Of a DNA stretch of 5,029 bases, positions 1 to 4,542 are shown one piece after another. Origin of the DNA: Nitrososphaera sp. Its GTDB lineage: Archaea > Thermoproteota > Nitrososphaeria > Nitrososphaerales > Nitrososphaeraceae. The notes below the pieces were generated by a model. The model saw nothing but the letters and a program-made list of their open reading frames with translations. It had not been told where the DNA came from and searched no databases. The stretch spans positions 1-5,029 of the forward strand of contig JAICVG010000127.1 in NCBI GenBank assembly GCA_025935445.1, written 5' to 3'. The position numbers were made by a program, and so were the translations under genes. Position 1 is the first letter of the stretch. Each line of letters opens with the position of its first letter.

Positions 1-2
1 AT

Positions 3-50
3 GTTATCGGGATTGTGACAACAACTGATACGCTGAAAATGGTTGAATAG
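3..50 (+). CDS. C-terminal fragment of a CBS-domain-like protein (5' end outside window)
   Basis: The frame is open from the left edge and reads VIGIVTTTDTLKMVE before a TAG stop. The pattern of a hydrophobic strand G-I-V-T-T-T-D followed by a short helix is the usual end of a CBS domain, where this Thr/Asp segment often helps bind adenosyl ligands. CBS domains act as regulatory modules in many archaeal proteins, either as tandem pairs or fused to enzymes or transporters. Only 15 residues are visible, so the full protein, its partner domains and its ligand cannot be named. It is convergent with the small Cys-rich gene, with four bases between the stop codons. The resemblance is clear, but it rests on a short motif. 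Confidence 0.6.
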   Translation, partial: VIGIVTTTDTLKMVE

Positions 51-72
51 CTTTTTATTCCTTTAACTTTTC
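51..72 (+). terminator. Pyrimidine/T-rich stretch after the CBS-like gene
   Basis: Directly after the TAG stop there are three T-rich runs (CTTTTT, CCTTT, CTTTT) within 22 bases. Archaeal RNA polymerase commonly terminates on oligo-U tracts without needing a strong hairpin, so this is a plausible terminator for the upstream gene. It overlaps the 3' end of the convergent 41-codon gene. The assignment is inferred from base composition only. Confidence 0.4.
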
Positions 73-180
73 AAGGCCGACACAGCAGTCTGCACATTTG
101 ATGCATTCGTTGCAAATGTTAATCTCGCTCTCCATGGGTAGTATAGTTGCACATAGGGCGCATTCCTTACTTGATTGCAT
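55..180 (-). CDS. Small Cys-rich protein, putative metal or Fe-S binding (41 aa)
   Basis: This 41-residue frame starts with ATG, is bounded by an in-frame TAA directly upstream of that ATG, and ends at TAA. It holds seven cysteines, at residues 7, 10, 23, 26, 29, 32 and 33. Two readings fit. Cys7-x2-Cys10 with Cys23-x2-Cys26 could form a four-Cys zinc-ribbon or treble-clef site. Alternatively, Cys23-x2-Cys26-x2-Cys29-x3-Cys33 matches the spacing of a ferredoxin-type [4Fe-4S] binding motif, although the usual following proline is a valine. A short charged tail (LEKLKE) ends the protein. No signal peptide or membrane segment is visible, so it is probably cytoplasmic. I do not recognise a named family. 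No Shine-Dalgarno is seen; a weak AT-rich element at about 201-210 could drive a leaderless transcript. The regular cysteine spacing makes a chance frame unlikely. Confidence 0.6.
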   Translation of the reverse strand: MQSSKECALCATILPMESEINICNECIKCADCCVGLEKLKE

Positions 181-281
181 TTAAGCTAGTCAACATGCTA
201 TAGATCAAAACACTATTTGAACCGTTCTGTCTTTGTGTCTGCGACTTTTTGGAATGATTTGCAAGTAAATACACAACAGAA

Positions 282-319
282 CCCCATCTTAGGTCTTCTC
301 TAATTAATGAAAGATGGGG
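282..319. repeat. Perfect 9-bp inverted repeat, 20-nt spacer
   Basis: CCCCATCTT at 282-290 is repeated exactly as its reverse complement AAGATGGGG at 311-319, with a 20-nt AT-rich spacer containing TAATTAAT. It lies in the 170-bp gap between the 3' end of the GAPDH gene and the start of the Cys-rich gene, both on the minus strand. It could be a hairpin in the 3' UTR of the GAPDH transcript or a protein-binding site. No T-run follows the right arm on either strand, so it is not a classical intrinsic terminator. Apart from this repeat and a short T-run next to the GAPDH stop, I see nothing in 181-350. Confidence 0.6.
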
Positions 320-341
320 GGAAATACAATTCAAAGCTCGG

Positions 342-350
342 ATAAAAATA
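342..350 (-). terminator. Short oligo-T tract next to the GAPDH stop
   Basis: On the minus strand the GAPDH stop TGA is followed immediately by TATTTTTATC, a run of five T. Archaeal termination can use such U-tracts, and the inverted repeat at 282-319 lies a little further downstream. This is a weak, composition-based call. Confidence 0.3.
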
Positions 351-1397
351 TCATTTAAATTCCTCTTCTAATATCGCGCGCCTCTTGCTCATTTGAAATA
401 GATTGTCAGCTTTCCTAAGTGCCTCATCTCTTGATCGCCTAAATACCATCGATTGAATAAGCAAATGGTTCTCCGGTATCACCATGCCTGTCTGGTCGTC
501 GGAGTAAGCTATTTTGACCGTGTCATCTTGAACTCTCAAGATATCTTGGTGAATATGCACCATGTTAGTGTCGCCATGAGGAAATCCAAGCTCGAGGGCC
601 TTTTTTCTTACATCTCCGGTGCCGTTGGCTGAGCTGATAATTGCGACTCCAAACTCATCTCGGAAGCATTCTAGTATCTCATCTTTGGTTGGCACTCCCC
701 CGTCGCTAAACCGAACAAACATCTGGTGTAGGTGCATCATCCTTGACGGTACCTTGAAAGCATCGACATATAGGTTAGCGTTGGGGATAAAGTCCTTGAC
801 ATCATCTTGATGGTGGGGATTCCTGTCCCACTCAATTGAGTCCTTAACCGCCTTGGTGTCTTCAAGGTCTGCCCATCTTCTGACAAGTTCTATATCAAAT
901 CGGCCGATTCTATCGCCAAACTTTTGAATGAGTGGCTGCATTACTCTCCCCATCCCGGACACATTACAGCTGCCTTGTATGACATATGTCTTGCCAGCGG
1001 CCTTATCATAGTTGACACGTGAGTTGTGGATGATATCCGCTACTGCCCGTTCGCCATTCCTTTCTTCTCCTCCCTGAAATATTGCAGGCTTGTTCATAGG
1101 CTCATACAAGTTCTTCTTATTGTCGTACCCTACTCCTTCCTTCGCTGCATCCACCACTAAATCGCACCGCTCGACTGCCTCTTCAATTGAGCCTGTCACG
1201 TTATAGCCTCGTTCTTTGAAGTTCGCGATAGCTTCCTTTGGCACGTAGACATCATAACGGTTTTCGAGCGCCTCCTTCACCTTGTCATCTATGCTATATT
1301 TCGCAACGCCGACTAACTGGATCTCTTTGTCGAGTGCCAGTGCACTTGCAAGACGGCGCCCTATATTTCCATACCCATTAATGAAGACCTTGACCAA
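351..1397 (-). CDS. gap: Archaeal type (class II) glyceraldehyde-3-phosphate dehydrogenase
   Basis: This enzyme interconverts glyceraldehyde 3-phosphate and 1,3-bisphosphoglycerate using NAD(P), in the cytoplasmic central carbon pathway (in autotrophic archaea mainly gluconeogenic). From the chosen TTG start it has 348 residues, close to the usual length of about 340 for archaeal GAPDH. MVKVFINGYGNIGRR at residues 1-15 is the Rossmann dinucleotide loop. Lys33, in VAKYS, sits where archaeal enzymes carry a lysine thought to favour NADP. SCNVSGMGR at 143-151 holds the nucleophile Cys144, and MMHLH at 220-224 holds the likely catalytic histidine. The frame stays open upstream to an ATG at 1517, but that extension contains the apparent TATA box and would place 40 non-family residues before the Rossmann strand. 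TTG at 1397 has a GGGTGG ribosome site 5 nt ahead; GTG at 1406 is a less likely alternative. The gene is divergent from trpG. Confidence 0.93.
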   Translation of the reverse strand: MVKVFINGYGNIGRRLASALALDKEIQLVGVAKYSIDDKVKEALENRYDVYVPKEAIANFKERGYNVTGSIEEAVERCDLVVDAAKEGVGYDNKKNLYEPMNKPAIFQGGEERNGERAVADIIHNSRVNYDKAAGKTYVIQGSCNVSGMGRVMQPLIQKFGDRIGRFDIELVRRWADLEDTKAVKDSIEWDRNPHHQDDVKDFIPNANLYVDAFKVPSRMMHLHQMFVRFSDGGVPTKDEILECFRDEFGVAIISSANGTGDVRKKALELGFPHGDTNMVHIHQDILRVQDDTVKIAYSDDQTGMVIPENHLLIQSMVFRRSRDEALRKADNLFQMSKRRAILEEEFK

Positions 1398-1402
1398 AAT
1401 AA

Positions 1403-1408
1403 CCACCC
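1403..1408 (-). promoter_or_regulatory. Shine-Dalgarno-like site that decides the GAPDH start
   Basis: On the minus strand, GGGTGG stands 5 nt before the TTG codon at 1397. It matches part of the GGAGGTGA complement of the 16S rRNA 3' end. Neither the upstream GTG (1406) nor the ATG (1517) has an obvious comparable site, which favours TTG. Confidence 0.5.
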
Positions 1409-1443
1409 GAGATTTATTACGAGATTCAAGTAGTTTGTATGTA

Positions 1444-1453
1444 TTATATAGAT
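1444..1453 (-). promoter_or_regulatory. Candidate TATA box for the GAPDH gene
   Basis: On the minus strand, TCTATATAAT is centred about 51 nt before the TTG start. Archaeal transcription normally begins about 25 nt downstream of the TATA centre, so the leader would be roughly 25 nt and would include the GGGTGG site. This geometry supports the TTG start over the longer open frame. A GATTC-CT-GAATC inverted repeat at 1451-1462 overlaps its upstream edge. Confidence 0.5.
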
Positions 1454-1462
1454 TCCTGAATC
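1451..1462. repeat. Inverted repeat GATTC-CT-GAATC at the GAPDH promoter
   Basis: Two perfect 5-bp arms separated by CT overlap the upstream edge of the candidate GAPDH TATA box, where the B-recognition element would lie. The position suits an operator for a dimeric regulator, but a 5-bp arm can arise by chance. Confidence 0.35.
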
Positions 1463-1556
1463 CTTTAGCTGAATTTTTAAGCAACGCAGTAAACTTAAAT
1501 ACGGTAAAAGTATCCACAGTTATGGAGACTATGCAAAGAGGCGGTCTATTTTGGCA

Positions 1557-1565
1557 CCTTTAAGG
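1557..1565 (+). promoter_or_regulatory. Possible TATA element for trpG-trpD
   Basis: CCTTTAAGG is centred about 48 nt before the trpG ATG. Initiation about 25 nt downstream would leave a leader of about 20 nt containing the strong ribosome site. The match to an archaeal TATA box is modest. TATTTT, about ten bases upstream, is an alternative. Confidence 0.3.
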
Positions 1566-1593
1566 GTCCTGTACTAAACGATTCTCTAGCCTC

Positions 1594-1602
1594 AAGGAGG
1601 TG
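1594..1602 (+). promoter_or_regulatory. Strong Shine-Dalgarno site of trpG
   Basis: AAGGAGGTG ends 6 nt before the ATG at 1609. It is a near-complete complement of the 16S rRNA 3' end and the best ribosome site in the window. It fixes the trpG start. The preceding CCTC (1590-1593) can pair with GAGG (1597-1600) in a small hairpin over a 3-nt loop. Confidence 0.75.
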
Positions 1603-1608
1603 TTTTGA

Positions 1609-2196
1609 ATGAAAATACTCGTTATCGACAATTATGACTCTTTTGTATACAATCTTGCCCAGCTGTTGGGAGAACTAAGAACAGAACCCGCAGTTTTAAG
1701 AAATAATAAGATAACATTAGAAGATGTTGTTAAAATGGATCCTGATGCAATAGTCATATCTCCGGGTCCAGGTCATCCAGCAGACCGCAAGTACTTTGGT
1801 GTCTGTACAGATGTCATCGGAGAACTAGGGCATAGGATCCCTATATTGGGAGTCTGTCTTGGACATCAAGGCATTGTCCATGCCTTTGGCGGCAAAGTCA
1901 TAAATGCTAAGAAAATCAGGCACGGCAAAACAAGCCTGATACAATATACAACCGACAGGCTCTTTGAAGATGTTGCAAACCCATTCAAGGCCACTCGCTA
2001 TCATTCACTTGTAGCTGATAAGAATAGCTTCCCATCCTGCCTTGAAGTGACTGCAAGAGCACTGGATGATGGCGAAATAATGGGCATAAGACATAAGCAT
2101 TACCTTATGGAAGGGGTTCAATTTCACCCCGAGTCTGTCCTTACAGGCGAGGGACGAAGGATGCTCCTCAACTTTATATCTATGGTGAAAAAATGA
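1609..2196 (+). CDS. trpG: Anthranilate synthase glutamine amidotransferase subunit (component II)
   Basis: TrpG releases ammonia from glutamine and passes it to TrpE, which makes anthranilate from chorismate in the first committed step of tryptophan synthesis. The 195 residues are the usual length for a free-standing class I amidotransferase domain. VIDNYDSFVYNLAQ at 5-18 and SPGPGHP at 51-57 are typical of the TrpG/PabA group. GVCLGHQ at 81-87 carries the nucleophile Cys83. HPES at 173-176 supplies His173 and Glu175 to complete the triad, and the oxyanion and substrate loops are intact. It is the first gene of a two-gene operon and overlaps trpD by ATGA. The start has a strong ribosome site. 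A TrpG can also serve PabB in folate synthesis, but the coupling to trpD points to tryptophan. The partner trpE is not in the window. Confidence 0.95.
   Translation: MKILVIDNYDSFVYNLAQLLGELRTEPAVLRNNKITLEDVVKMDPDAIVISPGPGHPADRKYFGVCTDVIGELGHRIPILGVCLGHQGIVHAFGGKVINAKKIRHGKTSLIQYTTDRLFEDVANPFKATRYHSLVADKNSFPSCLEVTARALDDGEIMGIRHKHYLMEGVQFHPESVLTGEGRRMLLNFISMVKK
2184..2188 (+). promoter_or_regulatory. Internal Shine-Dalgarno of trpD within trpG
   Basis: GGTGA lies inside the last codons of trpG, 4 nt before the trpD ATG at 2193. Together with the ATGA stop/start overlap, it suggests translational coupling of the two trp genes. Confidence 0.5.
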
Positions 2197-3272
2197 CCAT
2201 ATCAACTGATTTGCGACCGGAAATAAAAAAGCTGGTCGCAAAGACAGACCTATCAGCTGTAGAAATCACTCAAGCACTTGATGCAATCCTTAGTGGACTC
2301 GTTCCTGAGACGGCTGTCGCGGCCTTTCTTGTCGCTCTTACAATGAAAGGGGAGACATCTGACGAGCTTAGATCAATTCTTATTTCATTGAGAAACCATT
2401 CGACCAAGATAACACCTCAGGTAAGCGGATCGCTCATTGATACCTGTGGAACAGGCGGCGACTCAATAAGATCATTCAACATCAGCACTGCAGCAGCCAT
2501 AGTGGCATCTGCAGCCTCTGCCAAGGTGGCCAAACACGGTAATAGGTCAGCTTCTAGCGTCTGCGGCAGTGCAGACTTTCTTGAGTACATCGGCCTTGAT
2601 CTGAATGCTCCACCTGCAAAGGTTCAATCTTGCATTGAAAACAGTGGCATAGGATTTCTCTTTGCTCCACTATTCCACCCATCAATGAAAAATGTCGCCT
2701 CGATAAGAAAGACTATTGGGATTAGGACTGCATTCAACAAGGTCGGACCACTGAGCAACCCTTGTACTAACCTATCCGGTCAACTCATTGGAGTCTTTGA
2801 ACCACAACTTCTACAAGTTTTCTCTGTAGTATGCTCGGGGTATCTCAGCGAAGCTATGATAGTTTATGCCCACGATGGTTTTGACGAGCTTTCAAACACT
2901 TGCCAAAATGACATCTATTGGATTTCAAGTGAAAATCACACAACAAGAAGGATACGCCTTCATCCTAACGCTGTCGGGATGGAAGTAGCTAAGCCAGAGC
3001 AATTGATAGTGAATTCAAAAATGGATTCTATTATGAGCACTCTGAAGGCAATTTATGGCGAGGGTTGCAGAGAAAAAATGGATATTGTGGTTCTCAATGC
3101 TGCTGCCGCGCTTGTTGTCAGCAAAAATGCCTCCAATCTTAAAGAAGGTGTTGGATATGCAAGAGATGCCATAAAAAGCGGTAAAGCGAGGGATAAGTTG
3201 TCGCAGATGATAAGATACTGCGGAGACTTGGAAAAATTAAAAGAGGCAGAGAAAAAGTTTTCTCTTCTGTGA
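2193..3272 (+). CDS. trpD: Anthranilate phosphoribosyltransferase
   Basis: TrpD transfers the phosphoribosyl group of PRPP to anthranilate, the second step of the tryptophan branch. The 359 residues match the family length of about 345. An N-terminal helical region (about 1-75) is followed by the PRPP site DTCGTGGDS at 83-91 and NIST at 96-99. KHGNRS at 114-119 is the glycine-loop region. HPSMKNVASIRKTIGIRTAFN at about 162-182 is the segment that includes the anthranilate-contacting arginine. GPLSNP follows at 185-190, and Asp231-Glu232, in HDGFDE, is the metal-binding pair. All key motifs are present, so it should be active. It overlaps trpG by ATGA and is probably coupled to it. No further trp gene follows; the stop is one base from that of the convergent radA gene. 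Thymidine/pyrimidine phosphorylases are distant relatives, but the motif set is that of TrpD. Confidence 0.95.
   Translation: MTISTDLRPEIKKLVAKTDLSAVEITQALDAILSGLVPETAVAAFLVALTMKGETSDELRSILISLRNHSTKITPQVSGSLIDTCGTGGDSIRSFNISTAAAIVASAASAKVAKHGNRSASSVCGSADFLEYIGLDLNAPPAKVQSCIENSGIGFLFAPLFHPSMKNVASIRKTIGIRTAFNKVGPLSNPCTNLSGQLIGVFEPQLLQVFSVVCSGYLSEAMIVYAHDGFDELSNTCQNDIYWISSENHTTRRIRLHPNAVGMEVAKPEQLIVNSKMDSIMSTLKAIYGEGCREKMDIVVLNAAAALVVSKNASNLKEGVGYARDAIKSGKARDKLSQMIRYCGDLEKLKEAEKKFSLL
3248..3265. terminator. Palindromic terminator-like region shared by trpD and radA
   Basis: AGAGAAAA at 3248-3255 and TTTTCTCT at 3258-3265 form a perfect inverted repeat with a 2-base centre inside the last codons of trpD. 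Read from either side, it gives oligo-T: on the plus strand TTTTCTCT, then CTCTTTTTCTC beyond the stop (about 3282-3292), and on the minus strand CTTTTTCTCT followed by CTTTTAATTTTT. Both convergent transcripts could therefore end on U-tracts that lie in the tail of the opposing gene. The repeat is seen directly; the terminator function is inferred. Confidence 0.45.
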
Positions 3273-3273
3273 T

Positions 3274-4299
3274 CTAGTCGTCCTCTTTTTCTCTTGCTGT
3301 CCTTTTCTTTGGCACTTCTGAGTCGATATCATCAATGCCCTTTTCATTCACAGTAAATCTGACATCAGAGTATGGGTGGTATGGCGAGTCAATTATCTTA
3401 GCTATTCTGTCATTGCCAGCCTTGCGCAGGTATATCCTGTATGTTGATGCATGTCCGATTACGTTTCCGCCCGCCGGTTTGGTTGGGTCCCCAAAGAATG
3501 TATCTGGTGTAGACTGAACTTGGTTTGTAACAATGATTGCCACATTGTAAATCTCAGCGATCTTCACCAGCTTGTGCATGATGCTGTTGAGGCGCTGCTG
3601 TCTATCTGCTAAGGTGCCTCGGCCAGCAAACTCGGCACGGTGGAGAGAAATGATGCTATCAATTATTATCATTTTGGCCTTAAAGTCCTCGATGTATTTG
3701 CCCATCGACTTGACTATTAGCTCAAGATGGCTGCTGTTATAAGCCTTGCATATTGCTACCTTCTTCAGTATTTCACTTGGATCCAGACCTCTTGCTCTTG
3801 CTATTTGATCGACTCTTTCAGGTCTAAATGTTCCTTCAGTGTCAATCAAAATGGCTCCGCCGCCAAGTCCGCCTTGTTCTACAGGCAGCTGGGCAGTGAC
3901 GCATAAGGTATGGCATATCTGTGATTTGCCACTTCCAAATTCACCATAAAACTCTGTAATTGCTTGAGTCTCGATGCCGCCAAGTAGCAATTCGTCTAGC
4001 GATTTTGCTCCAGTACTGCAGCGCAAAAGAGACTTTCTCTTTTCAAGCTCAACATCTGCAGTAGTAAATTCATTGTCAAGTATGCCGCTCTCTCTTAGCA
4101 GCTTTTGCGCTGCCATGATGAAGGTAGCAGCAGTTTCTTTTGAGCCGCCCAAATCTGTAGCGAGCTCCTCTGGTATTGCTGTCGCCAGCTCCATAACTGA
4201 ACTTATTCCTGCTTCCTTCATTTTGCGGGCTGTAGTGGGCCCAATACCTTCAATATCCCCTATCTCTAATTCTGCTACATTTCTTGACGTATTTGCCAT
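3274..4299 (-). CDS. radA: DNA recombinase RadA (archaeal RecA/Rad51 family)
   Basis: RadA forms ATP-dependent filaments on single-stranded DNA and carries out homologous pairing and strand exchange in recombination and repair. From the first ATG it has 341 residues, a normal archaeal length (about 320-350). A helix-hairpin-helix domain (IEGIGPTTARKMKEAGI, about 16-32) is followed by the polymerisation motif FTTA at 78-81. The ATPase core holds Walker A GEFGSGKSQ at 119-127, a FRPER segment at 158-162, and Walker B MIIIDS at 210-215. The DNA-binding L2 loop is around VQSTPDTFFGDPTKPAGGN at 261-279, and the C-terminal tail is charged (KKRTAREKEDD). No intein is present. A GTG start at 4341 would add 14 unlike residues and would place the TATA box inside the gene, so ATG at 4299 is preferred. 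It has no Shine-Dalgarno and is probably translated from a leaderless mRNA. Length, the HhH domain and the L2 loop separate it from RadB and RadC-like paralogues. Confidence 0.97.
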   Translation of the reverse strand: MANTSRNVAELEIGDIEGIGPTTARKMKEAGISSVMELATAIPEELATDLGGSKETAATFIMAAQKLLRESGILDNEFTTADVELEKRKSLLRCSTGAKSLDELLLGGIETQAITEFYGEFGSGKSQICHTLCVTAQLPVEQGGLGGGAILIDTEGTFRPERVDQIARARGLDPSEILKKVAICKAYNSSHLELIVKSMGKYIEDFKAKMIIIDSIISLHRAEFAGRGTLADRQQRLNSIMHKLVKIAEIYNVAIIVTNQVQSTPDTFFGDPTKPAGGNVIGHASTYRIYLRKAGNDRIAKIIDSPYHPYSDVRFTVNEKGIDDIDSEVPKKRTAREKEDD

Positions 4300-4321
4300 T
4301 GTATAGTATTTTTTAGAGGAA

Positions 4322-4330
4322 CTATATAAT
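4322..4330 (-). promoter_or_regulatory. TATA box of radA (leaderless geometry)
   Basis: On the minus strand, ATTATATAG is centred 27 nt before the radA ATG. This is the distance expected between TATA box and transcription start in archaea, so the mRNA should begin at or next to the start codon. That agrees with the lack of a ribosome site. Confidence 0.65.
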
Positions 4331-4342
4331 GGATGGTGCACT

Positions 4343-4355
4343 GGAGGGGGAGGGG
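4343..4355 (+). repeat. G-rich tract upstream of the radA TATA box
   Basis: GGAGGGGGAGGGG stands 13 bp upstream of the radA TATA box, with the C-rich strand being the radA sense strand. It is unusual beside the AT-rich surroundings. It could in principle fold as a two-tetrad G-quadruplex or bind a regulator. Confidence 0.4.
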
Positions 4356-4368
4356 CTCTTGAGCATTC

Positions 4369-4444
4369 TCTTCTTTCGATTGGAGATAATACCTTGTGTC
4401 AGAATTCGTCGGCCGCTTAGTCGATGTCGCCTCCCGAAAGAAGA
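4369..4444. repeat. Perfect 10-bp inverted repeat in the radA upstream region
   Basis: TCTTCTTTCG at 4369-4378 and CGAAAGAAGA at 4435-4444 are exact reverse complements, 56 bp apart. A second pair, TAATACC (4387-4393) with GGTATTA (4451-4457), is interleaved with it in a crossing (pseudoknot-like) order. This stretch (4331-4511) has no convincing gene. It may hold regulatory sites or a structured RNA, but I recognise no known RNA family in it. Confidence 0.45.
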
Positions 4445-4480
4445 ACACTTGGTATTAACAAACCAACATCATGGTACCAA

Positions 4481-4507
4481 AGAAAGATCTCTCAGGGTAG
4501 AAAGATC
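4481..4507 (+). repeat. Tandem 9-bp direct repeat AGAAAGATC
   Basis: AGAAAGATC occurs at 4481-4489 and again at 4499-4507, an 18-bp period that puts both copies on nearly the same face of the helix. The second copy ends 4 bp before the candidate TATA box of the 58-codon gene, which suits a site for an activator or repressor acting at that promoter. Confidence 0.45.
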
Positions 4508-4511
4508 AAGC

Positions 4512-4520
4512 TTTACTATA
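4512..4520 (+). promoter_or_regulatory. Candidate TATA box of the 58-codon gene
   Basis: TTTACTATA is centred 27 nt before the ATG at 4543, the same leaderless distance as at radA. The match is imperfect, so the support comes mainly from its position. Confidence 0.4.
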
Positions 4521-4542
4521 GCGTAATTACTAAATTGCAAAA

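Noticed and set aside
307..345. 12-codon ATG frame next to the 9-bp inverted repeat
   Set aside because: It is too short, starts inside the repeat spacer, and has no initiation signal.
1398..1517. N-terminal extension of GAPDH from the ATG at 1517 (40 extra residues)
   Set aside because: It precedes the conserved Rossmann start, contains the likely TATA box and has no ribosome site.
1282..1563. 93-codon plus-strand frame opposite the GAPDH start
   Set aside because: It is antisense to a confidently assigned gene and its promoter, with no initiation signals.
2005..2241. 78-codon minus-strand frame opposite the end of trpG
   Set aside because: It is antisense to trpG and the trpD start, with no promoter or ribosome site.
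3974..4306. 110-codon plus-strand frame opposite the radA N-terminus
   Set aside because: It is a Ser-rich antisense shadow of radA; its composition mirrors the coding constraint on the other strand.
4300..4341. Extended RadA starting at GTG (4341), adding 14 residues
   Set aside because: The extension covers the radA TATA box and is unlike family N-termini; ATG at 4299 has ideal leaderless spacing.
4361..4460. Possible tRNA or other known RNA in the radA upstream region
   Set aside because: No T-loop consensus, acceptor stem or known RNA motif could be assembled on either strand; only the unexplained inverted repeats remain.
4329..4526. 65-codon open frame on the plus strand between radA and the small gene
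   Set aside because: Its start overlaps the radA promoter and its end overlaps the next candidate promoter. It lacks its own TATA box or ribosome site, and its Arg-rich translation resembles no protein.
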